NCBI GenBank assembly: GCA_910587355.1 | Contig: CAJUKF010000015.1 | Coordinates: forward strand, 1-52,335 | Origin: an uncultured Muribaculaceae bacterium | GTDB taxonomy: Bacteria; Bacteroidota; Bacteroidia; Bacteroidales; Muribaculaceae | Direction of reading: 5' to 3' | Length of the DNA stretch: 52,335 nt | Part shown: positions 16,565-25,458 of the stretch, piece after piece | Layout of the letters: each line of letters starts with the position of its first letter | How positions within the stretch are numbered: position 1 is the stretch's first letter | Notes under the pieces: model-generated | The model's database searches: none | What the model was told of the DNA's origin: nothing | Seen by the model: the letters and a program-made list of their open reading frames with translations, nothing else | Program-made: the position numbers and the translations under genes

Positions 16565-19500
16565 ATGGACAAACTTTATCTTGCTTCGCTGATAGCCATG
16601 ACAACCTTGTCGTCATTCAGTACATCAGGGAAAGAAGTCACTCTGTGGTCGCTCGGAGAGAAGGACAATTCAGGTGCCGAATTTGCGCTCGCACCCGACA
16701 AATTCCGCGATTTCATAGAGCACGACTTCGGCTACGAAGATAAATATTTCATTATAGGAAAGTCGGATATACACAGCGACATGCCTTACGTGCTGCCGGG
16801 GCCGGCCGACACATGGGGCGGAACATGGCCTACCGCCGGCTGGCGCACACACCAGCTTAATCTGCTTTTCGACCTTGCCAAAACACCGGGGAAAGAGACC
16901 TGCACTCTCGAAATTGACCTTGCCGACTACTCGAAGCAGTTTCTTCCTTATATAAAGATATCGGTCAACGGGCAGGTTGAAAGGATTCAGCTCGCGGCCG
17001 AAAACATCGACCCTGCGGCACAGCCGAAACCATCGAAAACCGACGACACTACATCGTCGCCGTCGCTCACCGGAGATTTCTCTGATGCCACACCTTATAC
17101 AATAAAGGTGCCAGTCGCTTCTGGCACGCTGAAACGCGGCAACAACGAAGTAACAATCGCCACACTGGAAGGCTCATGGATAATTTTCGATAAAATATCA
17201 CTCTCTGGTCCAAAAGACATTAAGATAGTCGAGCCTGAAAGCGTTTACATCCGCGATGTCGCAGCGGCTCCGTATGAAATCGACGGACAGCAGCCACTGA
17301 TTGTCGATGTGGAGCACCTTGAAGGAAAGCCTCAGCTTGAGGTGCAGCTTGACGGAAAGACGATTTTTAACGCCCCGGTAGAGAGAGGACGATATCAGTT
17401 CGAGGCTCCGATGCCCGGCGTTGAGAAAGAAACCAAAAGTTCATACAAAGTTATCTGCGACGGCAAGACTGTCGCCGAAGGAAAAGTAACACGCTCGCCG
17501 CAGCACGAAGTGACCCCGGCAGAGTATGTCGACACACGCATAGGCACCGGGCACTCGCGCTGGATGATAGCCCCGGGCCCCTGGATGCCGTTCAGCATGG
17601 TAAAACTAAGTCCCGACAATCAGAACAGCGGGTGGCAGGCCGGATACCAGCCGACATTTGAGAATATAGGCTGCTTCAGCCATGTACATGAGTGGACCCT
17701 CGCCGGCCTCGGCATTATGCCGACGAACGGACCTCTGCTCACGCGTGTAGGCGACGAACAGCGTCCCGACAAAGGCTACCGCTCGCGCATCGACAAGCGC
17801 ACCGAGCGCGCCGACATCGGATATTACTCGGCCGAACTCACCGACTACGGCATCAAAGCCGAAATCACCGCCACTACGCGCTGCGGCATGGAGCAGTTCA
17901 CATTCCCTGCCGACCGCGGCGACGGACGCATTCTCATCGACCTCAAGCCGCAGGCCGAGTACGGCTTTAACCTCAAGGACGTAAAAATCAAGAAAGTAAG
18001 CCCCACACGCATCGAGGGTTATTCGCATCAGGTATCGTCCGGCGTATGGAGCCACGATGCCGACCAGGACTATACAATCAACTTTGTAATTGAGTTCGAC
18101 CGTCCGATGCTGAGCATGGGCAGCTGGCTCAACGATGAAATAAAGAACGATGTCAGCGAACTCGAAGCCGGCGAATGCGATTTTGCCGGAGTTTTCGCGA
18201 CATTCGGCACCGCCGGCAATCCCGTGGTAAAAATGCGCACAGCCATTTCGCCCGTCAGCATAGCCAACGCCGCCGAGAATCTGCTCACCGAAGTCATCGA
18301 ACCATTCGGCTGGAATTTCGACGCCGTACGCCGCAATCAGACCGACACATGGAACGACCTCTTCGCACGTATCAGCATTAAATCGAACGACAGGATTGAA
18401 AAGCGCAAGTTTTACAACAACATGTACCGCGCCCTCTGCAGCCGCAACATATGGAGCGACGTGAACGGTGAATGGATTTCGACCGACGGAAAGAGACGCA
18501 AGGTAGCGAATCCGGATACGGATGTGATGATAGGCTGCGATGCCTTCTGGAACACCTTCTGGAACCTCAACCAGTTCTGGAATCTCGTCGCACCCGAGTG
18601 GTCGAGCCGCTGGGTGCATTCTCAGCTCGCGTTGTACGACGCCAACGGCTGGCTTGCAAAAGGGCCTGCCGGTCTTAACTACGTGCCTGTAATGGTCGCT
18701 GAACACGAAATTCCGCTGATTGTGAGCGCCTGGCAGATGGGCATCCGTGATTTTGACGGTGAAAAGGCGCTCGAAGCCGCCGTGAAGATGCAGACAACCC
18801 CGGCATCGAAGGTGTTCAAAGGCTTCGCCGGCAACCGCGACCTCGTAGCCTATCTTGAGCATCATTATGTGCCTCACGACAAAGGACGATTCTCCAACAC
18901 CATGGAGTATTCATTCGACGACTGGACCGTCGGTCAGCTCGCAAAAGCGCTTGGCAACGACAGTCTGTACAAAGTCTTCAACGACCGTGGCTACTGGTGG
19001 CGCAATGTCATCAGCGACGAAGGCTACTGCCACATGCGAGACAGCAAAGGCGAGTGGCTCAAAGATTTCGACCCCTTCCGCAGCGGTGCCAATCATCATT
19101 ATGTAGAAGGAAATGCCTGGCAGCTGACATTCTTCGTGCCCCAGGATGTGACGGCCCTGGTTGAAAAAATCGGTAAAGAACGTTTCACCGAACGCTTGCT
19201 ATGGGGATTCAATCAGGACGAAGCCTGGCGCTATAATGCGCCCAACGACCAGTACTGGGACCACCCCGTAGTGCAGGGCAACCAGCAGTCGATGCATTTT
19301 GCCTATCTCTTCAATTATGCCGGACAGCCGTGGAACACCCAGCGCTGGAGCCGTTCGATTCTCGACCGTTACTACGGCAGCGGCGACGCCAACGCATATC
19401 TCGGCGACGAGGACCAGGGCCAGATGAGCGCATGGGCCGTAATGACTGCACTCGGCCTCTTTCAGACCGACGGCGGATGTGCCGCCGAGCCCATGTACGA

Positions 19501-19738
19501 AATCGCGAGCCCGTCGTTCGAAGAAGCGGTAATCGACCTCGGCGCCCGGTATGGCCGTGGCGACAGATTCGTTATAAGGGCGCAGAATGCCTCGCGCAAC
19601 AACATCTACGTGCAGAGTGCAACGCTCAACGGCCGCGAGCTGAAATCATTCCGCTTTCCGGCAAAAGAACTTCTCGGCGGTGGCGAGCTCGTGCTCGTCA
19701 TGGGTCCCGAGCCTAATGAAAACTGGGGCGTGGAATAA
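16565..19738 (+). CDS. GH92 alpha-mannosidase with N-terminal PL4-type jelly-roll domain
   Basis: 1057 residues from the ATG at 16565, which follows the predicted transcription start better than the ATG at 16538. After a signal-like hydrophobic segment (LYLASLIAMTTLSSFS), residues about 25-215 resemble the third domain of rhamnogalacturonan lyases (VTLWSLGEKDNSGAEF; YFIIGKSDIHSDMPYVLPGP; DTWGGTWPTAGW). The GH92 part starts near residue 320 with EYVDTRIGTGHSRWM and includes CFSHVHEWTLAGLGIMP, VEGNAWQLTFFVPQD (the EGNxWQ block that, as I recall, holds the family's acid) and DEDQGQMSAWAVMTALGLF. These are Ca-dependent inverting exo-alpha-mannosidases acting in the periplasm or on the surface. 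It leads an operon with the GntR regulator and an MFS transporter. Confidence 0.93.
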   Translation: MDKLYLASLIAMTTLSSFSTSGKEVTLWSLGEKDNSGAEFALAPDKFRDFIEHDFGYEDKYFIIGKSDIHSDMPYVLPGPADTWGGTWPTAGWRTHQLNLLFDLAKTPGKETCTLEIDLADYSKQFLPYIKISVNGQVERIQLAAENIDPAAQPKPSKTDDTTSSPSLTGDFSDATPYTIKVPVASGTLKRGNNEVTIATLEGSWIIFDKISLSGPKDIKIVEPESVYIRDVAAAPYEIDGQQPLIVDVEHLEGKPQLEVQLDGKTIFNAPVERGRYQFEAPMPGVEKETKSSYKVICDGKTVAEGKVTRSPQHEVTPAEYVDTRIGTGHSRWMIAPGPWMPFSMVKLSPDNQNSGWQAGYQPTFENIGCFSHVHEWTLAGLGIMPTNGPLLTRVGDEQRPDKGYRSRIDKRTERADIGYYSAELTDYGIKAEITATTRCGMEQFTFPADRGDGRILIDLKPQAEYGFNLKDVKIKKVSPTRIEGYSHQVSSGVWSHDADQDYTINFVIEFDRPMLSMGSWLNDEIKNDVSELEAGECDFAGVFATFGTAGNPVVKMRTAISPVSIANAAENLLTEVIEPFGWNFDAVRRNQTDTWNDLFARISIKSNDRIEKRKFYNNMYRALCSRNIWSDVNGEWISTDGKRRKVANPDTDVMIGCDAFWNTFWNLNQFWNLVAPEWSSRWVHSQLALYDANGWLAKGPAGLNYVPVMVAEHEIPLIVSAWQMGIRDFDGEKALEAAVKMQTTPASKVFKGFAGNRDLVAYLEHHYVPHDKGRFSNTMEYSFDDWTVGQLAKALGNDSLYKVFNDRGYWWRNVISDEGYCHMRDSKGEWLKDFDPFRSGANHHYVEGNAWQLTFFVPQDVTALVEKIGKERFTERLLWGFNQDEAWRYNAPNDQYWDHPVVQGNQQSMHFAYLFNYAGQPWNTQRWSRSILDRYYGSGDANAYLGDEDQGQMSAWAVMTALGLFQTDGGCAAEPMYEIASPSFEEAVIDLGARYGRGDRFVIRAQNASRNNIYVQSATLNGRELKSFRFPAKELLGGGELVLVMGPEPNENWGVE

Positions 19739-19750
19739 CACACATCTGAA

Positions 19751-20494
19751 ATGAACAGGACAATGAAACTTGAACTTGACCCGAACTCCTCTCTCCCCTT
19801 GCATCAGCAAGCCGAAGATTTGCTCAGACGCATGATACAACAGGAAGAGTATCAGCACGGACGACTTCTTCCAAGCGAGGTTGAGCTCTCACAGCAACTC
19901 AACATATCGCGCAACACCCTGCGGCAGGCAATCAACAGGCTCGTATACGAAGGGCTGCTTATACGTAAGAAAAGCTATGGCACGACCGTGGCGCCTCTCA
20001 AAGTCATGGGAAACGCACGTAACTGGATGAGTTTTTCACAGGAAATGAAGAAACAGGGTATGGAAGTAGAGAACTTCGAACTTCATCTTTCGCGTAAAAA
20101 GGCACCGGCCGAGGCCACAGATTTTTTTAAATGCTCTCCCGACACGCGCCTGCTCTGCCTTGAAAGATTGCGTGGCCGTCCGGGTTTGCCCTTCGTTTAT
20201 TTTATTTCCTATTTCAATCCGGATATTCCTATGACCGGCGAAGAGGATTTGGCGCAGCCGCTCTATGAGAATCTGGAGAAAAAATATGGCGTACGTGTCA
20301 AGACCTCGCGTGAAATGATTTCGGCGGCGGCCGTTGACGCCGAACTTGCCGACAAACTGGAAATCAACGAAGGCGAACCTATTCTCGTACGTAAGCGCTT
20401 TGTTTTCGATGTCGACAATATGCCGGTGGAATACAATATCGGATATTACAGGGCCGACAGTTTTACTTATTCTATAGAGTTTGTCAACGAATGA
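19751..20494 (+). CDS. GntR/HutC-family transcriptional regulator
   Basis: 247 residues: an N-terminal winged helix (LPLHQQAEDLLRRMIQQEEY, then LPSEVELSQQLNISRNTLRQ and LVYEGLLIRKKSYGT) followed by a UTRA effector domain from about residue 95, with RLRGRPGLPFVYFISYFNPD and VRKRFVFDVDNMPVEYNIGY. HutC-type regulators sense a sugar or sugar phosphate and usually repress nearby catabolic genes. It lies 12 bases after the GH92 gene and overlaps the transporter by 4, so it is likely autoregulated through the promoter before GH92. The shared 12-bp motif in both divergent promoters is the best candidate operator. A second ATG at 19763 is an alternative start. Confidence 0.92.
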   Translation: MNRTMKLELDPNSSLPLHQQAEDLLRRMIQQEEYQHGRLLPSEVELSQQLNISRNTLRQAINRLVYEGLLIRKKSYGTTVAPLKVMGNARNWMSFSQEMKKQGMEVENFELHLSRKKAPAEATDFFKCSPDTRLLCLERLRGRPGLPFVYFISYFNPDIPMTGEEDLAQPLYENLEKKYGVRVKTSREMISAAAVDAELADKLEINEGEPILVRKRFVFDVDNMPVEYNIGYYRADSFTYSIEFVNE

Positions 20495-21642
20495 AACGGT
20501 TATCTGTTCTCCTGCCCGTCCTTTTCGGATTCTTCATAATGGGATTCTGTGATGTTGTGGGTATTTCCACGAGCTATGTGCAGACAGATTTCTGCCTGTC
20601 TGAAACCGTGTCTGGTCTTATCCCCTCCATGGTGTTCCTGTGGTTTCTGCTTCTGTCGGTGCCAAGTGCTATGGCAATGAACAGAATAGGGCGAAAGAAT
20701 ATGGTGCTTTTAAGCAATATCGTCACTGTCGCCGGTATGATGCTGCCATTGATTCATTACAATTTTACCACATGCATGACGGCTTTCCTCATGCTCGGCA
20801 TAGGCAACACCATGCTTCAGGTGTCGCTCAACCCGCTCATGACAAATGTGGTGAAGGGCAATGCCCTCACAAGTTATCTTACAGCCGGACAGGTGGTGAA
20901 AGCCATTTCTTCTTTCAGCGGTCCGTTTATTGCCGCGTTCGCCGCCATTTATCTCGGCAACTGGAAATACATGTTTCCGATTTTCGCCGTTATCACACTG
21001 CTGTCGACAGTGTGGCTGTATTTTACACCAATCAGGGAGGAGGCTCCCGAGAGAAACGTGAGCACCATTGGGGGGACACTCGGTCTGCTCTGTAAATCCG
21101 AGGTCTGCCTGCTCTTCTTAGGCATATTCTTTATCGTGGGGGTAGATGTAGGCATCAACACTCTCGCACCCAAACTGATGATGGCAAAGTGCGGCATGGC
21201 ATTGCATCAGGCAGGATTTGCTTCAAGCGTGTACTTCGTATGCCGTACAGTCGGAGCGCTCATCGGCACAATACTTCTGGCCCGAATCAGCGGTGCCATC
21301 TATTTTCGAATTAATATTTTAGCAGCCCTTTTGGTTATGGGAGCAATGATTTTCCTATCGGAAGCTCCTGTCATACTTGCAGCCATAGGATTAATGGGCT
21401 TCCTGTGCTCAAGCATCTTCACCATTATATATGCACGGGCTCTCAGTGTTGCTCCCGATAAGGAGAATGAAATCTCAGGCCTGATGATAATGGGTATCGT
21501 CGGAGGCGCCATAATTCCTTTTCTTATGGGTGTTGCAGCCGATGCTGTAGGTTCGCTTACAGGCTCGATTGTGGTGCTCGTCCTCTCTGTAATATATCTC
21601 GTATGCCTTTCTTTCTGCCGAAATTCATCTCAATCCGCATAA
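20491..21642 (+). CDS. MFS sugar transporter (FucP/FHS-like)
   Basis: 383 residues, about 12 transmembrane helices. The start MKRLSVLLPVLFGFFIMGFC, the loop MNRIGRKN between helices 2 and 3 and LMLGIGNTMLQVSLNPLMTN in helix 4-5 resemble the fucose/glucose-galactose proton symporter branch of the major facilitator superfamily. It sits in the inner membrane and most likely imports the monosaccharide released by the GH92 enzyme, that is mannose, for the ROK kinase encoded on the opposite arm. It overlaps the GntR gene by 4 bases and is followed by a strong terminator. Substrate assignment is by context only. Confidence 0.88.
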   Translation: MKRLSVLLPVLFGFFIMGFCDVVGISTSYVQTDFCLSETVSGLIPSMVFLWFLLLSVPSAMAMNRIGRKNMVLLSNIVTVAGMMLPLIHYNFTTCMTAFLMLGIGNTMLQVSLNPLMTNVVKGNALTSYLTAGQVVKAISSFSGPFIAAFAAIYLGNWKYMFPIFAVITLLSTVWLYFTPIREEAPERNVSTIGGTLGLLCKSEVCLLFLGIFFIVGVDVGINTLAPKLMMAKCGMALHQAGFASSVYFVCRTVGALIGTILLARISGAIYFRINILAALLVMGAMIFLSEAPVILAAIGLMGFLCSSIFTIIYARALSVAPDKENEISGLMIMGIVGGAIIPFLMGVAADAVGSLTGSIVVLVLSVIYLVCLSFCRNSSQSA

Positions 21643-21669
21643 TTCCTTCCTATATTAGTTTGCACTGAT

Positions 21670-21705
21670 AAAAAGCACGGTCCCAATACTGAGGCCGTGC
21701 TTTTT
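21670..21705. terminator. Bidirectional Rho-independent terminator
   Basis: AAAAAGCACGG (21670-21680) pairs perfectly with CCGTGCTTTTT (21695-21705) around a 14-base loop. The A-run/T-run symmetry makes it usable in both directions, ending the MFS gene and the convergent small gene. Confidence 0.9.
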
Positions 21706-21732
21706 CAATCTCTTATATTGTGATTTGCGTCC

Positions 21733-21969
21733 CTATTCTTTAGCGTAGCCGAGAATTGTGGAGCTCTCTACGTCTACGCCATATTTTGCAGCGAAGCGAA
21801 GAATGGCCCGTGCGAGTTGTGGTTTCAGTTCTTCAGGACAATAACGAAAATAGGCCTCGGCGGCACGGACATGTGCGGCATCGGGCATCGGATATTCACG
21901 GCGTTCGGGCAAACCGTAGACGCTATCGCTAAGTTCATCTCTTTCGAGAGTATCAAGACGGTCGTTCAT
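21733..21969 (-). CDS. Small DUF6582-like protein of unknown function
   Basis: 78 residues, acidic, without signal peptide or membrane helix. The middle (YGLPERREYPMPDAAHVRAA followed by EAYFRY) and the end (FAAKYGVDVE) resemble the short repeat-like module described as DUF6582 (pattern PxxRxxPxxDxxHVRxA...AAKKYGV), which I recall from several phage and bacterial proteins. No function is known to me. It is a single-gene unit between the mannose island and the TonB receptor, convergent with the transporter gene and separated from it by a bidirectional terminator. Confidence 0.65.
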   Translation of the reverse strand: MNDRLDTLERDELSDSVYGLPERREYPMPDAAHVRAAEAYFRYCPEELKPQLARAILRFAAKYGVDVESSTILGYAKE

Positions 21970-22011
21970 AATTCTTTAGATTTCTGTGCGTAAAAAAAAT
22001 AATTCAAAACG

Positions 22012-22026
22012 GCCTCATGCAGAGGC
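22012..22026 (-). terminator. Weak terminator after the TonB receptor
   Basis: GCCTC/GAGGC with a 5-base loop lies 48 bases past the receptor stop. On the minus strand it is followed by CGTTTTG and then a longer T-rich run. The stem is short, so this is tentative. Confidence 0.4.
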
Positions 22027-22073
22027 TTCTCAAGAATAGAAACACTTTTGTACAAAGGATAGTTTAATACAAT

Positions 22074-24464
22074 TTAGAAATCTTTGCCTGAGAATTGTGC
22101 GCCTTCTTTCGACACAGCACCGCTATGTTCTTTTGAATCTGTGTTGAAACTCCAGCTGAGTGCGATGGCTATATTCGGGAACTTGGGGCGTACATACGTG
22201 TATGATTCCAGATTTTCTGCTCTTTTGGTGCTGCTGTAACGTGCTGTGTGGAATATATTATGCATGACAACTGAGGCCCACAAAGTGTTTTTAATGATTT
22301 GCTGGCGCAGGGCAAGGTCGAAGTAGCAGTAAGCCTTCTCTTTGCCTTGCGAGAAAACTGTAGGGCCGACGAAGTTTGCATCGAACTGCATCTTTGTCGT
22401 AGGGCCGAGAGTGAAGTTATTGATTAGCGATGCCGAATAACTCACATTCGACCGGGATGTGCAGCCTTCATACTTGCTGGTAAACTTATAGCGGAACAGA
22501 CTTCCGTTTATATTTGCCGTCCACCAGCCGGTGATTCTCACTCGGGAGGACAGTTCGAGTCCCATGGTAAGGTCGTTGCCTGCATTGATGAGTGAGTCAA
22601 GGGTTACGCCGGGTTCATATGGTACTCGTACACGTTCGGCAACATCGCGGCGATGCCGTATGTATGCGCTCGCTGCAAGCGTATTGCCGTCCGGAAATAC
22701 ATGGTTGTAGCCTATTTCGGCAGAGTTCACATAAGCCGGACGAATGTCAGGATTGCCTATGAGTTTTGTATAATAGTCCTCATAAGTTATATATGGCTCA
22801 AGCTGCCATATGCCGGGCCGGACAGTGCGGTAGGAGTATGAAGCAGAGAAGATATTTGAGCCGTCGGCGTGATAGCGTATATGGGCCGAGGGGAAAAGAT
22901 TCCATCGTTTGATATAACGGTCGGCTCCCGCTACTCTGATAGTGAGTTCGTCAATTGTATGGTCGCCGCGTAGTCCGGCATCGAATTCAAATGCACCAGC
23001 TTTCTGATTGAGCAGGGCATAGAGAGAATGAATCTGTCGCCGGTAAAAGAAAGGAGCATACAGGTCATCCTGCCATACGAAATCAGTCTGCTTTCTGTCC
23101 CAGTATTTTATGGAGTAATCGCCGTGCTCGCTGTACGACACATACTGGTATCCGGCTTCCAGACGTCCGTCGGGAGCGTAGTTGAGCTGATATGAAGCCG
23201 TTCCGTCGAAATCCCAGTGGTGTTCGTCCTCATATCCTCGGGTTCCTTCGTAGCGCTTGCCTGTAAGCTCGAAAAGATTACTCTCGGTATATTCGAGGCT
23301 GTTCCAGTCGTAGCGCAGACGGCCGTTGATATCAAATCTGTCACCTCTTTCGTTTACAATCCAGCTATAAGTGACGGTTCCCTGAGCGAGATGTTTGGTG
23401 TTTGAGATTTTATCGTGTGCGTTGAAAGTGTTGTCGTGAATCAATTCGCCATTATATTCACGGTGCTCGTCATATGCCATATGGCCTCCTCGTTCAGTAT
23501 GCGTGCGCCCATGCTGGGCTTCTATGTTGAGATGATGTCCGTTGAGTTCAAGTTCCCAGCCGGCGGTCGCGATATAGTTCGAGGGGGCAGTGTAGCGTGT
23601 GCCGTCGGCATGAGATGTGGTGAGATAACTGTCGACATCCGTTGTTTTGGTCTGTCTGAAATCACTTTTGTCTTTTAGACGGTTGGCAATCCCGCCCACA
23701 TACCAGCGGTTGGCCCCGTGAACGTACGACAGATTGATGTCGCCGTTATACGCTCCCATGGTACTTCCGCTTGCCGATGCTGCCGCCGAGAAGCCGTGTT
23801 TTGTATCGCGGCGAGTGGTTATGTTTATAATGCCGGTATCGCCGTCCGTGCGGTATCTTGCCGAGGGGGTGGTGATAATCTCTATGTTTTCGATGGAAGC
23901 TGCCGGAATCTGCTGAAGAGCCTGCGTGCCGTCGAGCATGCTTTTCTGTCCGTTTACATATACAAGAAATCCGGTGCTTCCTCTGAATGAAATCTCTCCG
24001 TCGGAGTCGACCCGGACAGATGACATAGACTTAAGCACATCTACGGCAGTGCCTGTCGATGCCGTGAGAATTGAGCCGGCATTTATTTTCTGTCTGTCGA
24101 GCTTATAAATCACTTTGCCCTGTTCACCCGTGACAATCACTTCAGCAAGTTCATTGTCGAGAGGAATGAGTTTTATTTCACCGAGGTCTGTATCTTTTTC
24201 CAGCTTAAATTCATGAATATATGTCTCGTATCCGATTAACTGTACTTTAAGCATGTAATGTCCTTTGTGGGCATAGTCTATGGCAAACTCGCCATTGCTA
24301 TCCGCATTGGCGGCCATGAGGGCAGTCGAATCGGAGGCGCATAGGGATGCCACTGCTCCTGTGGCGGGGGAATCCGTTTCGTCAATTATTTTCGCTTTTA
24401 CAATATATGCCCGGGCTGATATAGAAAGAAGTAGTGCGAGAAGGTAGGGAAGTACCGGCTTCAT
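22074..24464 (-). CDS. TonB-dependent receptor with CarboxypepD_reg-like N-terminus
   Basis: 796 residues. A signal peptide (LPYLLALLLSISARA) is followed by a carboxypeptidase-regulatory-like beta-sandwich (VKAKIIDETDSPATGAVASL ... KLEKDTDLGEIKLIPLDNEL), a plug domain (DVLKSMSSVRVDSDGEISFR, GSTGFLVYVNGQKSMLDGTQ, ARYRTDGDTGIINITTRR) and a large beta-barrel with the common C-terminal strand pattern (NIAIALSWSFN). It lacks a neighbouring SusD, so it is not a SusC pair but one of the outer-membrane-beta-barrel type receptors that import siderophores, peptides or other ligands with TonB energy. The C-terminal 20 residues after the last strand are polar and unusual. It is a single-gene unit; substrate unknown. 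Confidence 0.9.
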   Translation of the reverse strand: MKPVLPYLLALLLSISARAYIVKAKIIDETDSPATGAVASLCASDSTALMAANADSNGEFAIDYAHKGHYMLKVQLIGYETYIHEFKLEKDTDLGEIKLIPLDNELAEVIVTGEQGKVIYKLDRQKINAGSILTASTGTAVDVLKSMSSVRVDSDGEISFRGSTGFLVYVNGQKSMLDGTQALQQIPAASIENIEIITTPSARYRTDGDTGIINITTRRDTKHGFSAAASASGSTMGAYNGDINLSYVHGANRWYVGGIANRLKDKSDFRQTKTTDVDSYLTTSHADGTRYTAPSNYIATAGWELELNGHHLNIEAQHGRTHTERGGHMAYDEHREYNGELIHDNTFNAHDKISNTKHLAQGTVTYSWIVNERGDRFDINGRLRYDWNSLEYTESNLFELTGKRYEGTRGYEDEHHWDFDGTASYQLNYAPDGRLEAGYQYVSYSEHGDYSIKYWDRKQTDFVWQDDLYAPFFYRRQIHSLYALLNQKAGAFEFDAGLRGDHTIDELTIRVAGADRYIKRWNLFPSAHIRYHADGSNIFSASYSYRTVRPGIWQLEPYITYEDYYTKLIGNPDIRPAYVNSAEIGYNHVFPDGNTLAASAYIRHRRDVAERVRVPYEPGVTLDSLINAGNDLTMGLELSSRVRITGWWTANINGSLFRYKFTSKYEGCTSRSNVSYSASLINNFTLGPTTKMQFDANFVGPTVFSQGKEKAYCYFDLALRQQIIKNTLWASVVMHNIFHTARYSSTKRAENLESYTYVRPKFPNIAIALSWSFNTDSKEHSGAVSKEGAQFSGKDF

Positions 24465-24677
24465 AGCAGGGATAAAATTGGTTTAAAAAATGAAATTATG
24501 AATTATCTCAATAAAGGACATAATGAAACGATTATATTTAAAGATTGTTAACATTGTTCTTGAGGGTCTTGTAAAAACATGAGCCAAGGAAACTTTGGCA
24601 GTATAAAAGATTAAGTGCTTTAGATAGTTTGTTGTCAGTGAATTAGCAGCAGAATGCGAAAAATAACCTTCAAAAGG

Positions 24678-24709
24678 CTTGTATTACTGAGAAAAAATGT
24701 GTACTTTTG
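24678..24709 (+). promoter_or_regulatory. Promoter of the bL25-pth operon
   Basis: CTTG at 24678-24681 and TACTTTTG at 24702-24709 with a 20-base spacer match the Bacteroidota -33/-7 promoter. The start codon follows about 80 bases later, which excludes the upstream in-frame extension as coding. The rest of the 330-base gap 24465-24793 holds no recognisable gene. Confidence 0.8.
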
Positions 24710-24793
24710 CAGCGCTTTTTAGCATCCCCGTGTGATGGGAAATTGAGAAGCATCTTGATTTTTAGTAACACAAAACAAAAAATTTACAGTACA

Positions 24794-25444
24794 ATGAAAG
24801 TATTTCAGCTCGTCGCAGAGCCCCGCACTGCTCTCGGTAAAAAAGCCGCAAAAGCACTCCGTGCATCCAATCGTATTCCCGTAGTTCTCAATGGCGGCGC
24901 TGCCGTAGAGCTTCCTTTCACCGGCACTCTTCAGGAAGGTGAGAAAGTAGTTGAACTCGGCAATGGCAAAGGTCTCATCACCACCGACCTCACTGTAACC
25001 AACGAAGCCGTTCGCAAACTCATCTACACTCCCGATATTTTCGCTATCGAACTCGACGTACACGGCAAAAAACGTATGGCTGTCGTAAAAGACATCCAGT
25101 TCCACCCCGTTACCGACAATATCCTCCACATCGACCTTCTCGAGGTATTCCCCGAAAAGCCCATCGTATTCGAGGTTCCTGTCAAGCTCGAAGGTCATGC
25201 AGCTGGTGTGAAAGCCGGCGGTAAACTCAGCCTCTCCATGAAGAAGCTCAAAGTCCGCGCCAATTATACCGACATCCCCGAGCGTCTTGTAATCAATGTT
25301 GATAATCTCGGTCTCGGCCAGAGCATGGCTGTAGGCGATATCCACATCGAAGGCCTCGAGCTCGTGAACGCCAAGAACGCTGTCGTTTGCGCCGTTCAGC
25401 TCACTCGTGCCGCCCGTGGTGCCGCTGCCAATGCCGAAGCATAA
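24794..25444 (+). CDS. rplY: 50S ribosomal protein bL25 / general stress protein Ctc
   Basis: 216 residues: the bL25 N-terminal 5S-rRNA-binding domain (MKVFQLVAEPRTALGKKAAK; ALRASNRIPVVLNGG) plus the C-terminal TL5/Ctc beta domain (DIQFHPVTDNILHIDLLEVF; VPVKLEGHAAGVKAGGKLSL), the long form usual in Bacteroidota. It binds 5S rRNA in the large subunit central protuberance. The ATG at 24794 follows the promoter by about 80 bases, and the open frame upstream of it overlaps the promoter and is not coding. The next gene, pth, follows after 14 bases, a common pairing in this phylum. Confidence 0.97.
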   Translation: MKVFQLVAEPRTALGKKAAKALRASNRIPVVLNGGAAVELPFTGTLQEGEKVVELGNGKGLITTDLTVTNEAVRKLIYTPDIFAIELDVHGKKRMAVVKDIQFHPVTDNILHIDLLEVFPEKPIVFEVPVKLEGHAAGVKAGGKLSLSMKKLKVRANYTDIPERLVINVDNLGLGQSMAVGDIHIEGLELVNAKNAVVCAVQLTRAARGAAANAEA

Positions 25445-25458
25445 TTTTCGGCCTGCCG

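Noticed and set aside
17109..17128. 7-bp inverted repeat GTGCCAG/CTGGCAC in the GH92 gene
   Set aside because: Too short to stand out from chance.
17606..18877. 423-residue open frame opposite the large GH92 gene
   Set aside because: Antisense shadow of a well-supported gene; no domain and biased composition.
24707..24793. N-terminal extension of bL25 in the open frame
   Set aside because: It overlaps the promoter (TACTTTTG at 24702-24709) and the conserved start of bL25 is at 24794.
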